From Bacteroidota bacterium (GTDB lineage: Bacteria; Bacteroidota; Bacteroidia; B-17B0; Aurantibacillaceae): DNA of 64,000 nucleotides. Below are positions 54,701 to 64,000 of the stretch, in pieces. The number at the start of each line of letters is the position of its first letter. The first letter of the stretch is position 1. The notes beneath the pieces are model-generated. The model was not told the origin of the DNA. It did not search any database and saw only the letters and a list, made by a program, of their open reading frames with translations. The DNA is taken from assembly GCA_016708845.1 (NCBI GenBank), contig JADJFB010000036.1, positions 1-64,000 of the forward strand. The letters are read 5' to 3'. The position numbers were made by a program, and so were the translations under genes.

Positions 54701-57700
54701 TGTTGCTGTACATAAGTTTTGATCCGCTACTGTTACCACATAAACGCCTGCTGTTAATGTATTAGCTGTGGCTGCTGTAATTCCGCTTGGCGACCAATTA
54801 TAAGTGTGTGCTCCTGTTCCGCCTGCTGCTGTTACTGCCGCAAAGCCATCGTTACCGCCATTACAAGTTACACTGCCTGTGGATGTAATATTGGCTGTTA
54901 CTTGGGTTGGTTCTGTAATAACAATTTGTGCACTTGCAGTACAACTATTTTGATCTGTTGCTAATACCGTGTAACTTCCTGAACAGGCTGATGTTAATGT
55001 TGGGCTTGGGACACCTGTTGTTCCGCCTGTCCAAAAATAACTTACGATACCGATACCATTGGTGCTTGTTGCAACTGCTGTTGCATTGCACAATCCAAAA
55101 CAAGTAACATTAGTCGCTGTAATACTCGCCACCATTGCTGGAGGATTTACTAACGCCATGCTCGCTGTAGCTACACAGCCATTTCCGTCGGTTACGGTTA
55201 AACCATAATTACCAGCTCCTAATGGGTTACTAGTAGATGCGTTTCCGCCAGTTGATGTCCAAGCATAACTATAACTTGGTGTTCCTCCAACTGCTGCTGC
55301 AGCACCTCCTCCATTTAATGCACCAAAGCATTTTGGTTGAGTTGGTACAATATTTACTGTTAAAGCTGTTGGCTCAGTAATTGAAACACTCGCCGATGCT
55401 ATACATCCTGCTTGGTCTGTTACTGAAGCGGTATAAACTCCTGCTACTAAATTTGTTGCTACAGGCACTGTAATACCATTACTCCAAGAATAACTATAGG
55501 TTCCTGTTCCTGCTGCTGCTAAGGCTGTTGCACCTCCGTTTGTTCCTCCAAAGCAACTCACATTGGTAAAGCTAGAAATACTAAGTGTTGGTCCTGATAA
55601 ATTTGGAATGGTAGCTGCTAACGTTTCTGTACAGTTATTAGCATCTGTAATATTTACGGTGTAAGTACCTGCTGTAACATTACAAATAACAGTTCCTGTT
55701 GTTCCAGTACTCCAGTTTTCAACATACGGTCCTGCTCCTCCTGAAACTGTAATCGTAGCACATCCGTTTGCTAAATTACAATTAGCAGGTGTAACTGATG
55801 ATGTAATCGTTAATGAAGTTGGTTGAGTTACCGCAATACTTTGTGTTATTGAACAAAGATTTGCATCTGTAATCGTACAGAAATAATTACCAATACCAAC
55901 GTTTGGCACTGTAGCTGCTGTATTCGTAATTGGAGAAGTCCACATATAGGTATATGGTGCTGTTCCTCCTGTTCCTGCTGCAGAAACTGTTCCTGTTGGT
56001 GTATTAAAACATTTTACGTTATTAGAATTCATGATAGCTGTTAATGCTGGTGGCTGAATAATAGTTCCACTAGCAAAAGCTTTACATCCATAAAAATCTG
56101 TTACTTCACATGTATATGTACCTGGGCATAAATTTGCTGCAGTTGGTAAGGTTCCACCTGATGGCGTCCAAGAATACGTAAATGGTGCTGCTCCTCCTGT
56201 CATACCCGTGGTTAAACTACCATTACATAATCCATTACATGTAACACTTGAAGAGGCAACAATAGATGCTGTTCCTCCTGGTGTTAATCCAATAACTGCT
56301 GGGCTAGAGATTGTACATCCATTAGCATCTGTTGCTGTTACTGTATAATTTCCTGCTACTACACTATTAGATATGGCTGCTGCGCCGCCGCCACCTGTCC
56401 ATGTATATGTAATAACTCCTGTTCCACCTGTAACTGTAGTAGATGCTACTCCGTTTGCTGCTGTACAGTTTGCATTTTGTGTGGATACATTTATTGTTAA
56501 GGCTGCTGGTTGGGTTACTTGTACCGTTTGAGTTGCTGTACATCCATTAGCATCCATGATTCCCATCGAATAAATAGCTGCAAATTGATTAGCAAAAGTG
56601 GGTGATGTTTGGTAGGCGCCACCATTTAAGTTATATGAATACGTTGGTGTGCCTCCTGCTCCTACTAAATTAACAGTTCCTGTTGCGGTTCCATTACATA
56701 AGGCGGCAACTGGTGTTGCCGTTAAGGTTAATACAGTTGGTTGGGTAATGGTTACCGAAGTTGTTGTTACACATCCTACTTGATCCTTCACTGTAATATT
56801 ATAAGTACCTTGTGGTAAACCAGAGAAAAATCCTGTACCATTTGTTTGGAATGGACTTGTTAGGGTGTAAGTATATAACGGACCTGTGCCTCCTACTGGA
56901 GTTACAGTAAAACTTCCATTAGATCCTCCAAAGCAACTAACGTTTACCGTATTGGTTACTGATGCCGTTGGACTACCTGTGTTTAATATATTATACGTTA
57001 CTGATAAGGTACAAGTATTAGCATCTCTTACAATAACTGTATGAGTACCTGCTGTTAATCCTGTTGTGGTGGTTGCTGCTGAAAACGCTCCGCCATCATA
57101 AGAATATTGATATGGTAATAATCCGCCTGTTACTCCTGTAACTGTAGCTGATCCATTAGCGCTACCACAACTTGCATTAGTGGTAGTGATTGTTGCTGAT
57201 GTTGGACCTGTTGTGCCTCCTACATTAAACGTTGTATTAAATAAACATCCATTAACATCTCTTACGATTACTGGATAAGTACCTGCTGCTAAATTAGTTG
57301 TTAAACTTCCGCTAGTTACTCCATTTACTGTATAGGTATAAGGTCCTGTGCCTCCTGTTACGCCTGTAATATTGTATGTTCCATTAGTTAATCCACAGCC
57401 TGCTGGTGTAGTTGTTCCCGCTATCGCTGTTGGTCCTGTGGTTACGGATATAGTAACCGTGTTTGTAAAAATACATCCGTTCACATCTCTAACACCTACG
57501 GTATACGTTCCTGATGCTAATCCTGTTACTGGTGGGCTTGCTGAAAAGGCTCCGCCATTTACATTATAAGTATATGGTGCTGTTCCTCCTGTTGGTGCTC
57601 CTATCGTTATGCTTCCTGTTCCTACTCCACAAATAATATTATTAGGCGTTAAGGGTAATGCTGACGGTCCTGCCGCACTTGCTAATGTTGCTGATACCGT

Positions 57701-59147
57701 AAACGTACAACCAAAGTTATTAGTCAATGTAATTACTGGCGTTCCCGCTCCTAAACCCGTTACTGTTTGACCAGAGACTGTACCTAAACTGCTCGCAAAG
57801 CTAACCGTTTGTGGCGGCGCAATTGGAGACGTATTATTAATCACAACTACTCCATTTGTTGCTCCGCAATTTGGATTCGTGAAACTTAAGGTCGCTGAAG
57901 GCATGGGATTTACTTGAACAGTATTTGTAGAAACACTTGTACATCCTCCTGAGGTTACTGTATGTGTAACTGTATATGTCCCTGCTGCTGTAAAACTACC
58001 TGAATAGTTAGCAGTTCCACCAACAGCAGGTGCTCCTGCAATTGGAGAAAAGGAATAAGAGTGTGTTCCACCTGCGGTGCCAGTATTATTAAAACTAAAA
58101 CTATTTCCTGTTAAACATTGTGTTGCCGAAGGTATTGTAAATGGTGATGTAACGGCTACAACAGTGACATTGGTAGTAACCACATTAGTACATGCTCCTG
58201 CAGTAACTGTATGCGAAACAACATATGCTCCTGGGTTTGCAAAAGTAATGGTAGGGTTTGTTGATGTAGCAGTTGCAACAGTAACCCCAGCTGCTGGTGA
58301 AACCGCCCAATTATGCGCCACACCGGCTGTTCCAGTATGCGTAAATACTTGGGAAGAACCCGTACATAAAGTTGTATTTAATGGTGTAAACGCAGCCGAA
58401 AGTGCCGAGACGACAGTAACTGCTACTGTTTTGGTGACGGGCGCTTGACATGGCGCTGATGCTGTTAACGAATAAACCGTTGTGGCACCCGGCGAGACGA
58501 CTATGCTTGGGGCGGTGGAGCCTCCTGGCGACCAAGTATATGTTAAACTACCACACCCACTAACCAATGATGAAGCGGTAAGTGTAGACGAACCTGGCGC
58601 ACAAAAAATTGCTGGGTTTGCTGTTAAGTTAAAATTTAAAGTTGTTAGTACTCCAGGAACCGTAAAACTATTCATAGCAGACCACGGGCCCGCTGGAGGA
58701 ACAGCCGTACTTCCTTCTAACCATTCTCTTGCTCTAAAAAAATACGTTTGACCAGGACAGAGCGCTGAAAAGGGAATGAAAACAGAAGTATATGGCTCAA
58801 CTGTACAGACATCGGGCCAACCAGCACCCGCCGTATAATTTGGAACATTTAATAGTCCAAAATACCATGGATGAGATTGGTAAGTAGTTCCTGGGCCTGC
58901 CCAATTATCAATAATGTTTTGCATAGCTGTTGGCGGTAATCCTGACAAACCAGCAGCTGTACAAGATAATTCAACTTGCATCCAGTAAGGTCCACAACCG
59001 CAAGTTGCTCCATCTGAAGATCCGTTAACTGTTACTCCTGTAGCTCCAACACTAAAGTTGTAGTTTACTAGGGCTAATCCGTGACAGGCTTTAGCTGAAT
59101 TTATACCTAAATAAGAAATCAGTAAAATAAATAATAGTTTTTTTCAT
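51749..59147 (-). pseudogene. giant SprB-repeat adhesin, T9SS type B cargo, frameshifted at codon 3-4
   Basis: About 2465 residues reconstructed (the intact frame covers 51749-58981, 2410 residues). A clear ATG at 59147 begins a signal peptide, but the seven-A run right after it (59138-59144) is one base too long: with six As the start reads MKKLLFILLISYLGINSAKAC and runs into the long frame. An N-terminal domain (about 55-200) precedes two or three Ig-like units and a tandem array of about 20 SprB-type repeats of 80 residues (SCFGGSNG, GGTGPYTYTW, VTDANGC, TITEP; about 430-2090). A PKD-type segment follows (YYWDFGDPAATGG), and then the C-terminal gliding-motility domain (YIPNTFTPDGNGLNDIF, YDRWGENIF, GWDGTVKG). 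It is likely a cell-surface gliding or attachment protein. Confidence 0.88.
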
Positions 59148-59246
59148 TAGTTTGATTTTGGTCATTGTAAATATATTCGATTTTTTGATTTATCAAAGTA
59201 TTTTTTACTAATTTTAATGTAGTCTTTACTCATTGATAATACATTT

Positions 59247-60911
59247 TTGGATATGAATTTAAAATCTGTCTTTTTTTTGGCGATTTTTTTGCTAGTTAAG
59301 GCTTACTTAATCTCTCAACCAATTTGCTCGAATTTTTCTACTTATTTTGGTGGAAATCAATTTGATGAAATAAAAAGTGTTTGCGTTGATGTGGACAAAA
59401 ATAGCTACGTGATTGGAAACACATACAGCAATGATTTACCAGTAACATTGGGTTTAATAAACGATACTGCCTCGGGTAATTATGATGTTTTTTTAGCAAA
59501 GTTTGATAGTTGTGGTGCGTTGATTTGGTCGACCTATTTTGGTGGTATTGGATATGAAAGTGCTGAAAAAATGGAACTAACTCATGACGGAAATATTGTT
59601 TTTTGTGGCTATACCACCAGTGTAACTACTCCTACTACTCTAGGGTGCTTTCAAGCCAATAACAACGGAGGCTACGATTGCTATTTAACAAAAATAACCC
59701 CAAATGGACTTATTGTTTGGAGTACCTTTTTTGGAAAATCGGGAGGCGATTTTGCTTTTGATCTTAAAATTGACGCTGTAGATAATATTATTATTGGAGG
59801 AACCTCAACAAGTACAAATTTATATACAACACCCTCTTCTTTTCAACCTAACCATAAAGGCAATACCGACGCTTTTATTGCACGTTTTTCAAAAAACGGA
59901 TTACTAAAATGGTGCACTTATTATGGTGGTGCCGGCAGCGAAGATATTCATGCCTTGGCTGTTGATTTAAATTGCAATATAATTGGAGTAGGCGAATCTT
60001 TTAGTAATAACCTCAATACAAGCACCACAGCTTTTCAATCTATTAACGAAGGCGCATCAGACACTTATATAATAAAGTTAGACTCTACATGCAACCGTGT
60101 TTTTTCAACCTACTTAGGTGGCAGTGGTTCGGATGACGCTTGGGGTTTAGTTTGTGATTCTTTAGATAACATATACGTTGCTGGGCATACTAATAGTCTG
60201 GATTTTGATACAACAGCATTCACTTATCAAACTACACATAATGGTGGTATTGATTGTTATCTGACAAAATGGTCGCCTACCGGAACGCTAATAAAATCAA
60301 CGCTCTTTGGTGGGGCATTAAATGATTATAGTTCTAGGTTAATTGGTATATCTAATACTGAGCTTTTATTGTTAACAGAAACCGAAAGTATAAATCTGCC
60401 TACATATACTTTTAGTCAACAAACATCATTAATGGGCAGCTACGATATGTACCTTACATCTTTTGATATGAATACACTTTTTCCAACATGGGGAACCTAC
60501 AATGGCGGCGCAATTGTTGAGGATGCAACTGATATAAAATTAATAAATAGTAATGAAGTTGTTGTTTGTGGTTCATCAAACAGTACGGATTATCCAGTAA
60601 GTTCTGGAGCCAATCAACCATTATTAAATAATAGTACAGATGGCGTTATTACAAAACTTACAATAACCAAAAATTTATCTACTGTCATTGAAAATAAATA
60701 TTTAGAGTCAACTATCGAAATTTATCCCAATCCATTTAGCGACTATCTATTTATAAAATCCAAAAAACCTCTTTTAATTGAAATCAAAACACTATTAGGA
60801 GAAACCATTTATAGTAGAACAAACGATGATTACATATCTACAAAGGATTTATCGCCTGGAGTGTACATTGTGACTGCTAACTCAAAATCCTATCGTTTTA
60901 TAAAACAATAA
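59247..60911 (+). CDS. SBBP-like beta-propeller protein, T9SS type A cargo
   Basis: 554 residues. Signal peptide at 1-23, ending LISQPICSN. The main body (30-470) is made of eight or so blades with the SBBP-like pattern: FSTYFGGNQFDEIKSV, WSTYFGGIGYESAEKMELT, WSTFFGKSGGDFAFD, WCTYYGGAGSEDIHALAVD, FSTYLGGSGSDDAWGLVCD. The C-terminal 75 residues form a T9SS type A sorting domain (IEIYPNPFSDYLFIKSKKP, DLSPGVYIVTANSKSYRFIK). Two type A cargo proteins in this window are separated by lepA and the giant gene. Divergent from the SprB-repeat gene, 100 bases between starts. Confidence 0.9.
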   Translation: MDMNLKSVFFLAIFLLVKAYLISQPICSNFSTYFGGNQFDEIKSVCVDVDKNSYVIGNTYSNDLPVTLGLINDTASGNYDVFLAKFDSCGALIWSTYFGGIGYESAEKMELTHDGNIVFCGYTTSVTTPTTLGCFQANNNGGYDCYLTKITPNGLIVWSTFFGKSGGDFAFDLKIDAVDNIIIGGTSTSTNLYTTPSSFQPNHKGNTDAFIARFSKNGLLKWCTYYGGAGSEDIHALAVDLNCNIIGVGESFSNNLNTSTTAFQSINEGASDTYIIKLDSTCNRVFSTYLGGSGSDDAWGLVCDSLDNIYVAGHTNSLDFDTTAFTYQTTHNGGIDCYLTKWSPTGTLIKSTLFGGALNDYSSRLIGISNTELLLLTETESINLPTYTFSQQTSLMGSYDMYLTSFDMNTLFPTWGTYNGGAIVEDATDIKLINSNEVVVCGSSNSTDYPVSSGANQPLLNNSTDGVITKLTITKNLSTVIENKYLESTIEIYPNPFSDYLFIKSKKPLLIEIKTLLGETIYSRTNDDYISTKDLSPGVYIVTANSKSYRFIKQ

Positions 60912-60913
60912 TT

Positions 60914-61852
60914 CTATTTTTTATTTTTTGTAGGAACAGACTGATTGTTTTCTTTAGACTTATATTTTCCAGAAAACACTAATTTAAATGGATATGTAAG
61001 CTGAGTTAAAAACGTAGTTGGCATTTCTTTTTGATCTGGAACACCCAACACAGGCACTTCGTTTTTTGGCAAATAATAAAATCCAAACAATAAATCCCAC
61101 ACATTTAAAATACTAGCATAATTAACTCCTAAGCGGCGTGGAATATTTTTAGCATGATGCCATGAGTGCGTTTCGGGAGTATTAATAATATAATTTAAGA
61201 AGCCCCATTTTACTTTAATATTAGTATGTGTAAAAAAGCCCCACACGTTTTGCACCGTTGCTTGAAATAAAAAATAATCAGCAGCCGAATATCCAATCAT
61301 AGCAAAAGGAATATAAATAATGGGTTTAAAAATAAACATTTCTACAAAGTGAAATCTTCTGGTAGAAGCTGCCCCAAGTGTCTCCTGAGCATGGTGTATT
61401 TTATGAAACGCCCATAAAAAATCTGAACGGTGTAATAGGTAATGAGCAACAAACTCGCAAAAATCTTGAATCACAAACATAATCATGATTTGCCATAAAG
61501 GATTCCAATGAGTAATATCAACAACCATCATGCTATTTATTCCAAATAACTTCAATGTTTTTAAAAACACTAACTCTGTTACTGCACATAAGCCAAACAA
61601 TCCAATAATATAAACTAATACGTCATTAAAAAACACTTAAAAGGTGTCCAACCAAAAACCCTTTCTGCTTAATAATCCGTGCTTCCTTTGTTTTGGCAAA
61701 ATGACTTCCAACGTAAAACAAAAAAGATAGGCTAATAAAACACAATAATATATATTATTAAAAGCAGGATGCTTTAATTGAAACACCGTATACTGATATA
61801 CGTTTTTTGTGTTTTCAACAAATACATTTATTAGTTCTGGAATTAGAGCCAT
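60914..61852 (-). pseudogene. sterol-desaturase/fatty-acid-hydroxylase family protein with in-frame TAA
   Basis: A 312-codon frame starting at ATG 61852 and interrupted by one TAA at 61637-61639 (codon 72). The frame is unchanged across it, and the surrounding text, RKGFWLDTF-stop-VFFNDVLVYI, is the usual GFWxDTFYxFF region of the family, so a Tyr codon (TAT or TAC) has become TAA. The histidine box is complete: HYLLHR, HKIHH, and HSWHH with a preceding His in RRFHFVEM. These are the di-iron ligands of the fatty acid hydroxylase superfamily, which act on lipid chains or sterols in the membrane. Four or five membrane helices are visible. Without the repair the downstream part would begin at a GTG (61636). 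Confidence 0.83.
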
Positions 61853-61922
61853 GGTTTAAATGTAAAAAATTATTTACTGCATAAACAAATTTATTTACTT
61901 TAGTGTTACATAAATGTGTTAA

Positions 61923-63815
61923 ATGAATAAATTAAAAGAGTTTTTTAATAAAGAGCGTCTACTAATTTTAATAATTGTTGCCATCTTTTATGGTAACACA
62001 TTAAAAAACGAATATTCATTAGATGATAGTTTAGTTACTGAAAAAGGTAACATAACAACCAACGGAATTAAAGTAATTCCTAAAATCATTAAATCATTTT
62101 ATATTGAACAATCTAATGAATTTAAGTTTGATTATAGGCCTATTGTAAAAATATCCTATGCCATAGAGCATGAATTGTTTGGAGTAAATCCTGCAATATC
62201 ACATTTTTTTAATTTGTTGTTTTATCTTATAGGTTTATATCTATTATACAATGTCTTAATTAAGTTGTTGTCGGATTATCATAAAAACATTGCGTTATAT
62301 GGTGTTATACTGTTTGCTATCATGCCAATTCACACAGAGGTAGTGGGTAGTTTAAAAAACAGAGACATGTTGTTGTGTTTTATATTTTGTATGGTAGGAT
62401 TAAAACATTTAATGTTGTTTGTTGAATCTGATTTTAAAAAATGGGCGTCTTTACTACTTTGTTTTCTAAGTTTTTATTTCGGTTTTCTAAGTAAATTAGA
62501 TGTGTTGCCATATTTGGCAATAGCTCCAATTATTGTTTTTATAAAAAACCCAAAACATTTTAAATGGGCTATTGGCTTTGCCATATTGTTTATTATAGCA
62601 TACATTTTATTTAGAATAACCAAACGTGAATTGACCGGACGTGGCGGAACACACAGGGTTTATTATTATTTTGAAAACCCATTGTTTTTTGAAAAAAGCA
62701 TTAAGTATAAAATTATTGCCACCTTTAATTGTTTAGGTTTTTATCTTAATCAAGCCATTATTCCATTTAAAATGTGTTGCTATTATGGCACCGATACCAT
62801 TTCTGTTACAAAACTGACCTATCATGGATACTTTGGAATAATTGCTGCGCCACTTTTAGTTTTTGGTTTAGTGAAATCATATCTTAAAAAAAATTATTTA
62901 ATATTGATGGGTATTGTCATTTTTTGCTCCTCCATTTCTATGTATCTTAACTTTGCTAAACCATCTGTAGGTATAGTTGCTGATAGGTTTACCTTTTTTG
63001 GATCATTAGGTATTGCTCTGATTATTGTTTCTATTCTCAATTCATATTTTCCTTTAAAAGAAAAAATTTCGAGTAAGATGAAAACAGGATCAGTACTAGT
63101 TATAGTTGTTTTTGGGACGATGACTATTAAACGTAATATTGATTGGAATAATAAGCGTTCCATTATAGAGGCTGACTTTGCTAAATATCCAAACAATTCC
63201 TATTTAAATTATAAACGAGGTATGGATATAGTGCAAAGAACCATGGAAACAAACACCATGTTACCTCCTGATCAAAAAAGAAACAAATTTATAGAGGCCC
63301 GAGCTTTCTTAGAAAAATCAATACAAGTGGCGCCAGATTATGCCAACTCACGTAATTATTTAGCTTATGTTTTAGTGTATTTACTAAATGATTTTAATGC
63401 AGCTCTTCCTCATATAAACTATTCGATTGCATATAAAGAAACAACTGATTTATATTACTACAAAGCAATTTGTATGCGCGAAACAAAACAGAAAGATAGT
63501 AGTGAATACTATTTACTAAAGTGTATTAAAATGGACGATAAATATTATAATGCTTACGGTTTATTAGCCTATGATTATAATTTAAACAAACAGCATCAAA
63601 AGTCAATTGATTTATTTAAGGGCGCCATCGCAAAAGGTGTAAAAACGATTGAGATATATAATGCGTTAGGGAAAACGTATTGGGAAACGCAAAATAATAT
63701 TGAAGCAAATTTTTATTATCAAAAAGCCTTAGAAATAGATCCATCTAACCAAGAGGCTGCAGCAATGGTAAAAAGAACCTCAACGGCGTCAACAAATACA
63801 ACGATTGCACAATAA
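61923..63815 (+). CDS. TMTC-like membrane protein with C-terminal TPRs
   Basis: 630 residues. About ten membrane helices fill residues 1-400. The N-terminal luminal-type loop contains YSLDDSLVTEKGNITTNGIKVIP, and DYRPIVKISYAIEHELFGVNPAISHF, which resembles the first loop of PMT/TMTC-like glycosyltransferases (GT-C fold), including an acidic pair SLDD. The GSLKNRDMLLCF segment and HTEVVGS also recall TMTC proteins. Residues 420-620 form four or so TPR units (SIQVAPDYANSRNYLAYVL, YYLLKCIKMDDKYYNAYGLL, NFYYQKALEIDPSNQEA). Possibly a protein O-mannosyl-type transferase or a polyprenyl-linked sugar transferase; activity is not shown. Confidence 0.75.
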   Translation: MNKLKEFFNKERLLILIIVAIFYGNTLKNEYSLDDSLVTEKGNITTNGIKVIPKIIKSFYIEQSNEFKFDYRPIVKISYAIEHELFGVNPAISHFFNLLFYLIGLYLLYNVLIKLLSDYHKNIALYGVILFAIMPIHTEVVGSLKNRDMLLCFIFCMVGLKHLMLFVESDFKKWASLLLCFLSFYFGFLSKLDVLPYLAIAPIIVFIKNPKHFKWAIGFAILFIIAYILFRITKRELTGRGGTHRVYYYFENPLFFEKSIKYKIIATFNCLGFYLNQAIIPFKMCCYYGTDTISVTKLTYHGYFGIIAAPLLVFGLVKSYLKKNYLILMGIVIFCSSISMYLNFAKPSVGIVADRFTFFGSLGIALIIVSILNSYFPLKEKISSKMKTGSVLVIVVFGTMTIKRNIDWNNKRSIIEADFAKYPNNSYLNYKRGMDIVQRTMETNTMLPPDQKRNKFIEARAFLEKSIQVAPDYANSRNYLAYVLVYLLNDFNAALPHINYSIAYKETTDLYYYKAICMRETKQKDSSEYYLLKCIKMDDKYYNAYGLLAYDYNLNKQHQKSIDLFKGAIAKGVKTIEIYNALGKTYWETQNNIEANFYYQKALEIDPSNQEAAAMVKRTSTASTNTTIAQ

Positions 63816-63818
63816 GTT

Positions 63819-64000
63819 TTAAATTTCTTTACGCATTCTAGCAACGGGTATGTCTAATTGCTCACGGTATTTTGCAACGGTACGGCGAGCGATGTTGTAT
63901 TTCTTTTCTTTTAAAATTTCGCAAAGCGCATCATCCGTTAACGGCTTCTTTTTATCTTCGTTAGAGATACATTCTTGTAATATTTTTTTCACCTCTCTAG
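63819..64000 (-). CDS. rpoN: RNA polymerase sigma-54 factor, C-terminal part
   Basis: Only the last 60 codons are in the window; the gene continues beyond 64000 on the minus strand. The text (REVKKILQECISNEDKKKPL, TDDALCEILKEKKYN, IARRTVAKYREQLDIPVARM) is the DNA-binding C-terminus. ARRTVAKYRE is the exact RpoN box that recognises the -24 element. Sigma-54 directs activator-dependent transcription. It is convergent with the TMTC-like gene with only three bases between stops. Confidence 0.96.
   Translation of the reverse strand, partial: REVKKILQECISNEDKKKPLTDDALCEILKEKKYNIARRTVAKYREQLDIPVARMRKEI

Noticed and set aside
51749..59147. CRISPR-like or satellite DNA in the giant gene
   Set aside because: The repetition is at protein level (about 80-residue SprB units) with strongly diverged DNA, not identical short repeats with unique spacers.
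1..64000. tRNA, rRNA or riboswitch genes
   Set aside because: I saw no cloverleaf, rRNA or known riboswitch pattern in the intergenic sequence; a covariance-model scan was not possible here.

Overview
The window looks like a chromosomal stretch of an AT-rich, gliding-type member of the Bacteroidota, near the Flavobacteriales/Sphingobacteriales. The evidence is: several very large secreted proteins with type IX secretion (T9SS) C-terminal signals of both kinds, PorP/SprF partner proteins, a SprB-repeat giant adhesin, an ExbB-ExbD-ExbD-TonB set next to a PstS-like/TPR pair, a sufABCDS-type cluster, promoters of the form TTTG-N19..21-TAnnTTTG, and start regions with no obvious Shine-Dalgarno sequence.

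Layout. 1-3178 is an accessory region: unrelated small genes, all on the plus strand, separated by about 171-173 bp imperfect palindromes (complete copies at 1040-1210 and 2497-2669, partial arms at 1-18 and 3151-3178). Each complete copy carries a Bacteroidota-type promoter, and two cassettes begin with the reverse complement of their own end, as integron cassettes do. No integrase is visible. 3251-6419 is a minus-strand operon of an M48 membrane metallopeptidase and three tandem AIM24-like proteins. 6588-9152 holds a predicted HExxH protein and a DUF853/HerA-like ATPase. 9225-14318 is a 1697-aa T9SS cargo. 14420-19673 is metabolic (3-hydroxyanthranilate dioxygenase, crotonase, hydrolase, CysQ, FeoB/FeoA). 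19773-21048 holds two small membrane-protein genes. 21118-31488 is a plus-strand T9SS export locus: two type B cargo proteins, each followed by its own PorP/SprF protein, then a PD40/OmpA-like lipid-envelope protein. 31822-34858 is the exbB-exbD-exbD-tonB energy-transduction operon, convergent with a TPR protein and a PstS-like lipoprotein. 38112-43267 is the suf Fe-S cluster operon. 43426-49774 holds a VOC protein, a GNAT acetyltransferase, a halogenase-like flavoprotein, an O-antigen-ligase-like protein and a type A cargo. 49835-51625 is lepA. 51749-59147 is a roughly 2465-aa SprB-repeat adhesin. 59247-63815 holds another T9SS cargo, a sterol-desaturase-like hydroxylase and a TMTC-like membrane TPR protein. 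The 3' end of rpoN closes the window.

Working together: ExbBD/TonB and the T9SS parts (SprF-like proteins, OmpA/PD40 protein) power and execute surface display of the large PKD/Ig/SprB-repeat proteins.

A caution for any reader: ten genes carry single-base disruptions (seven one-base indels, six of them in A/T runs and one in a short AAA; three in-frame stops, two of them TGA at Trp positions). The density suggests residual sequence error, although decay or transcriptional slippage is possible. The intended products are described here as reconstructed across those sites.
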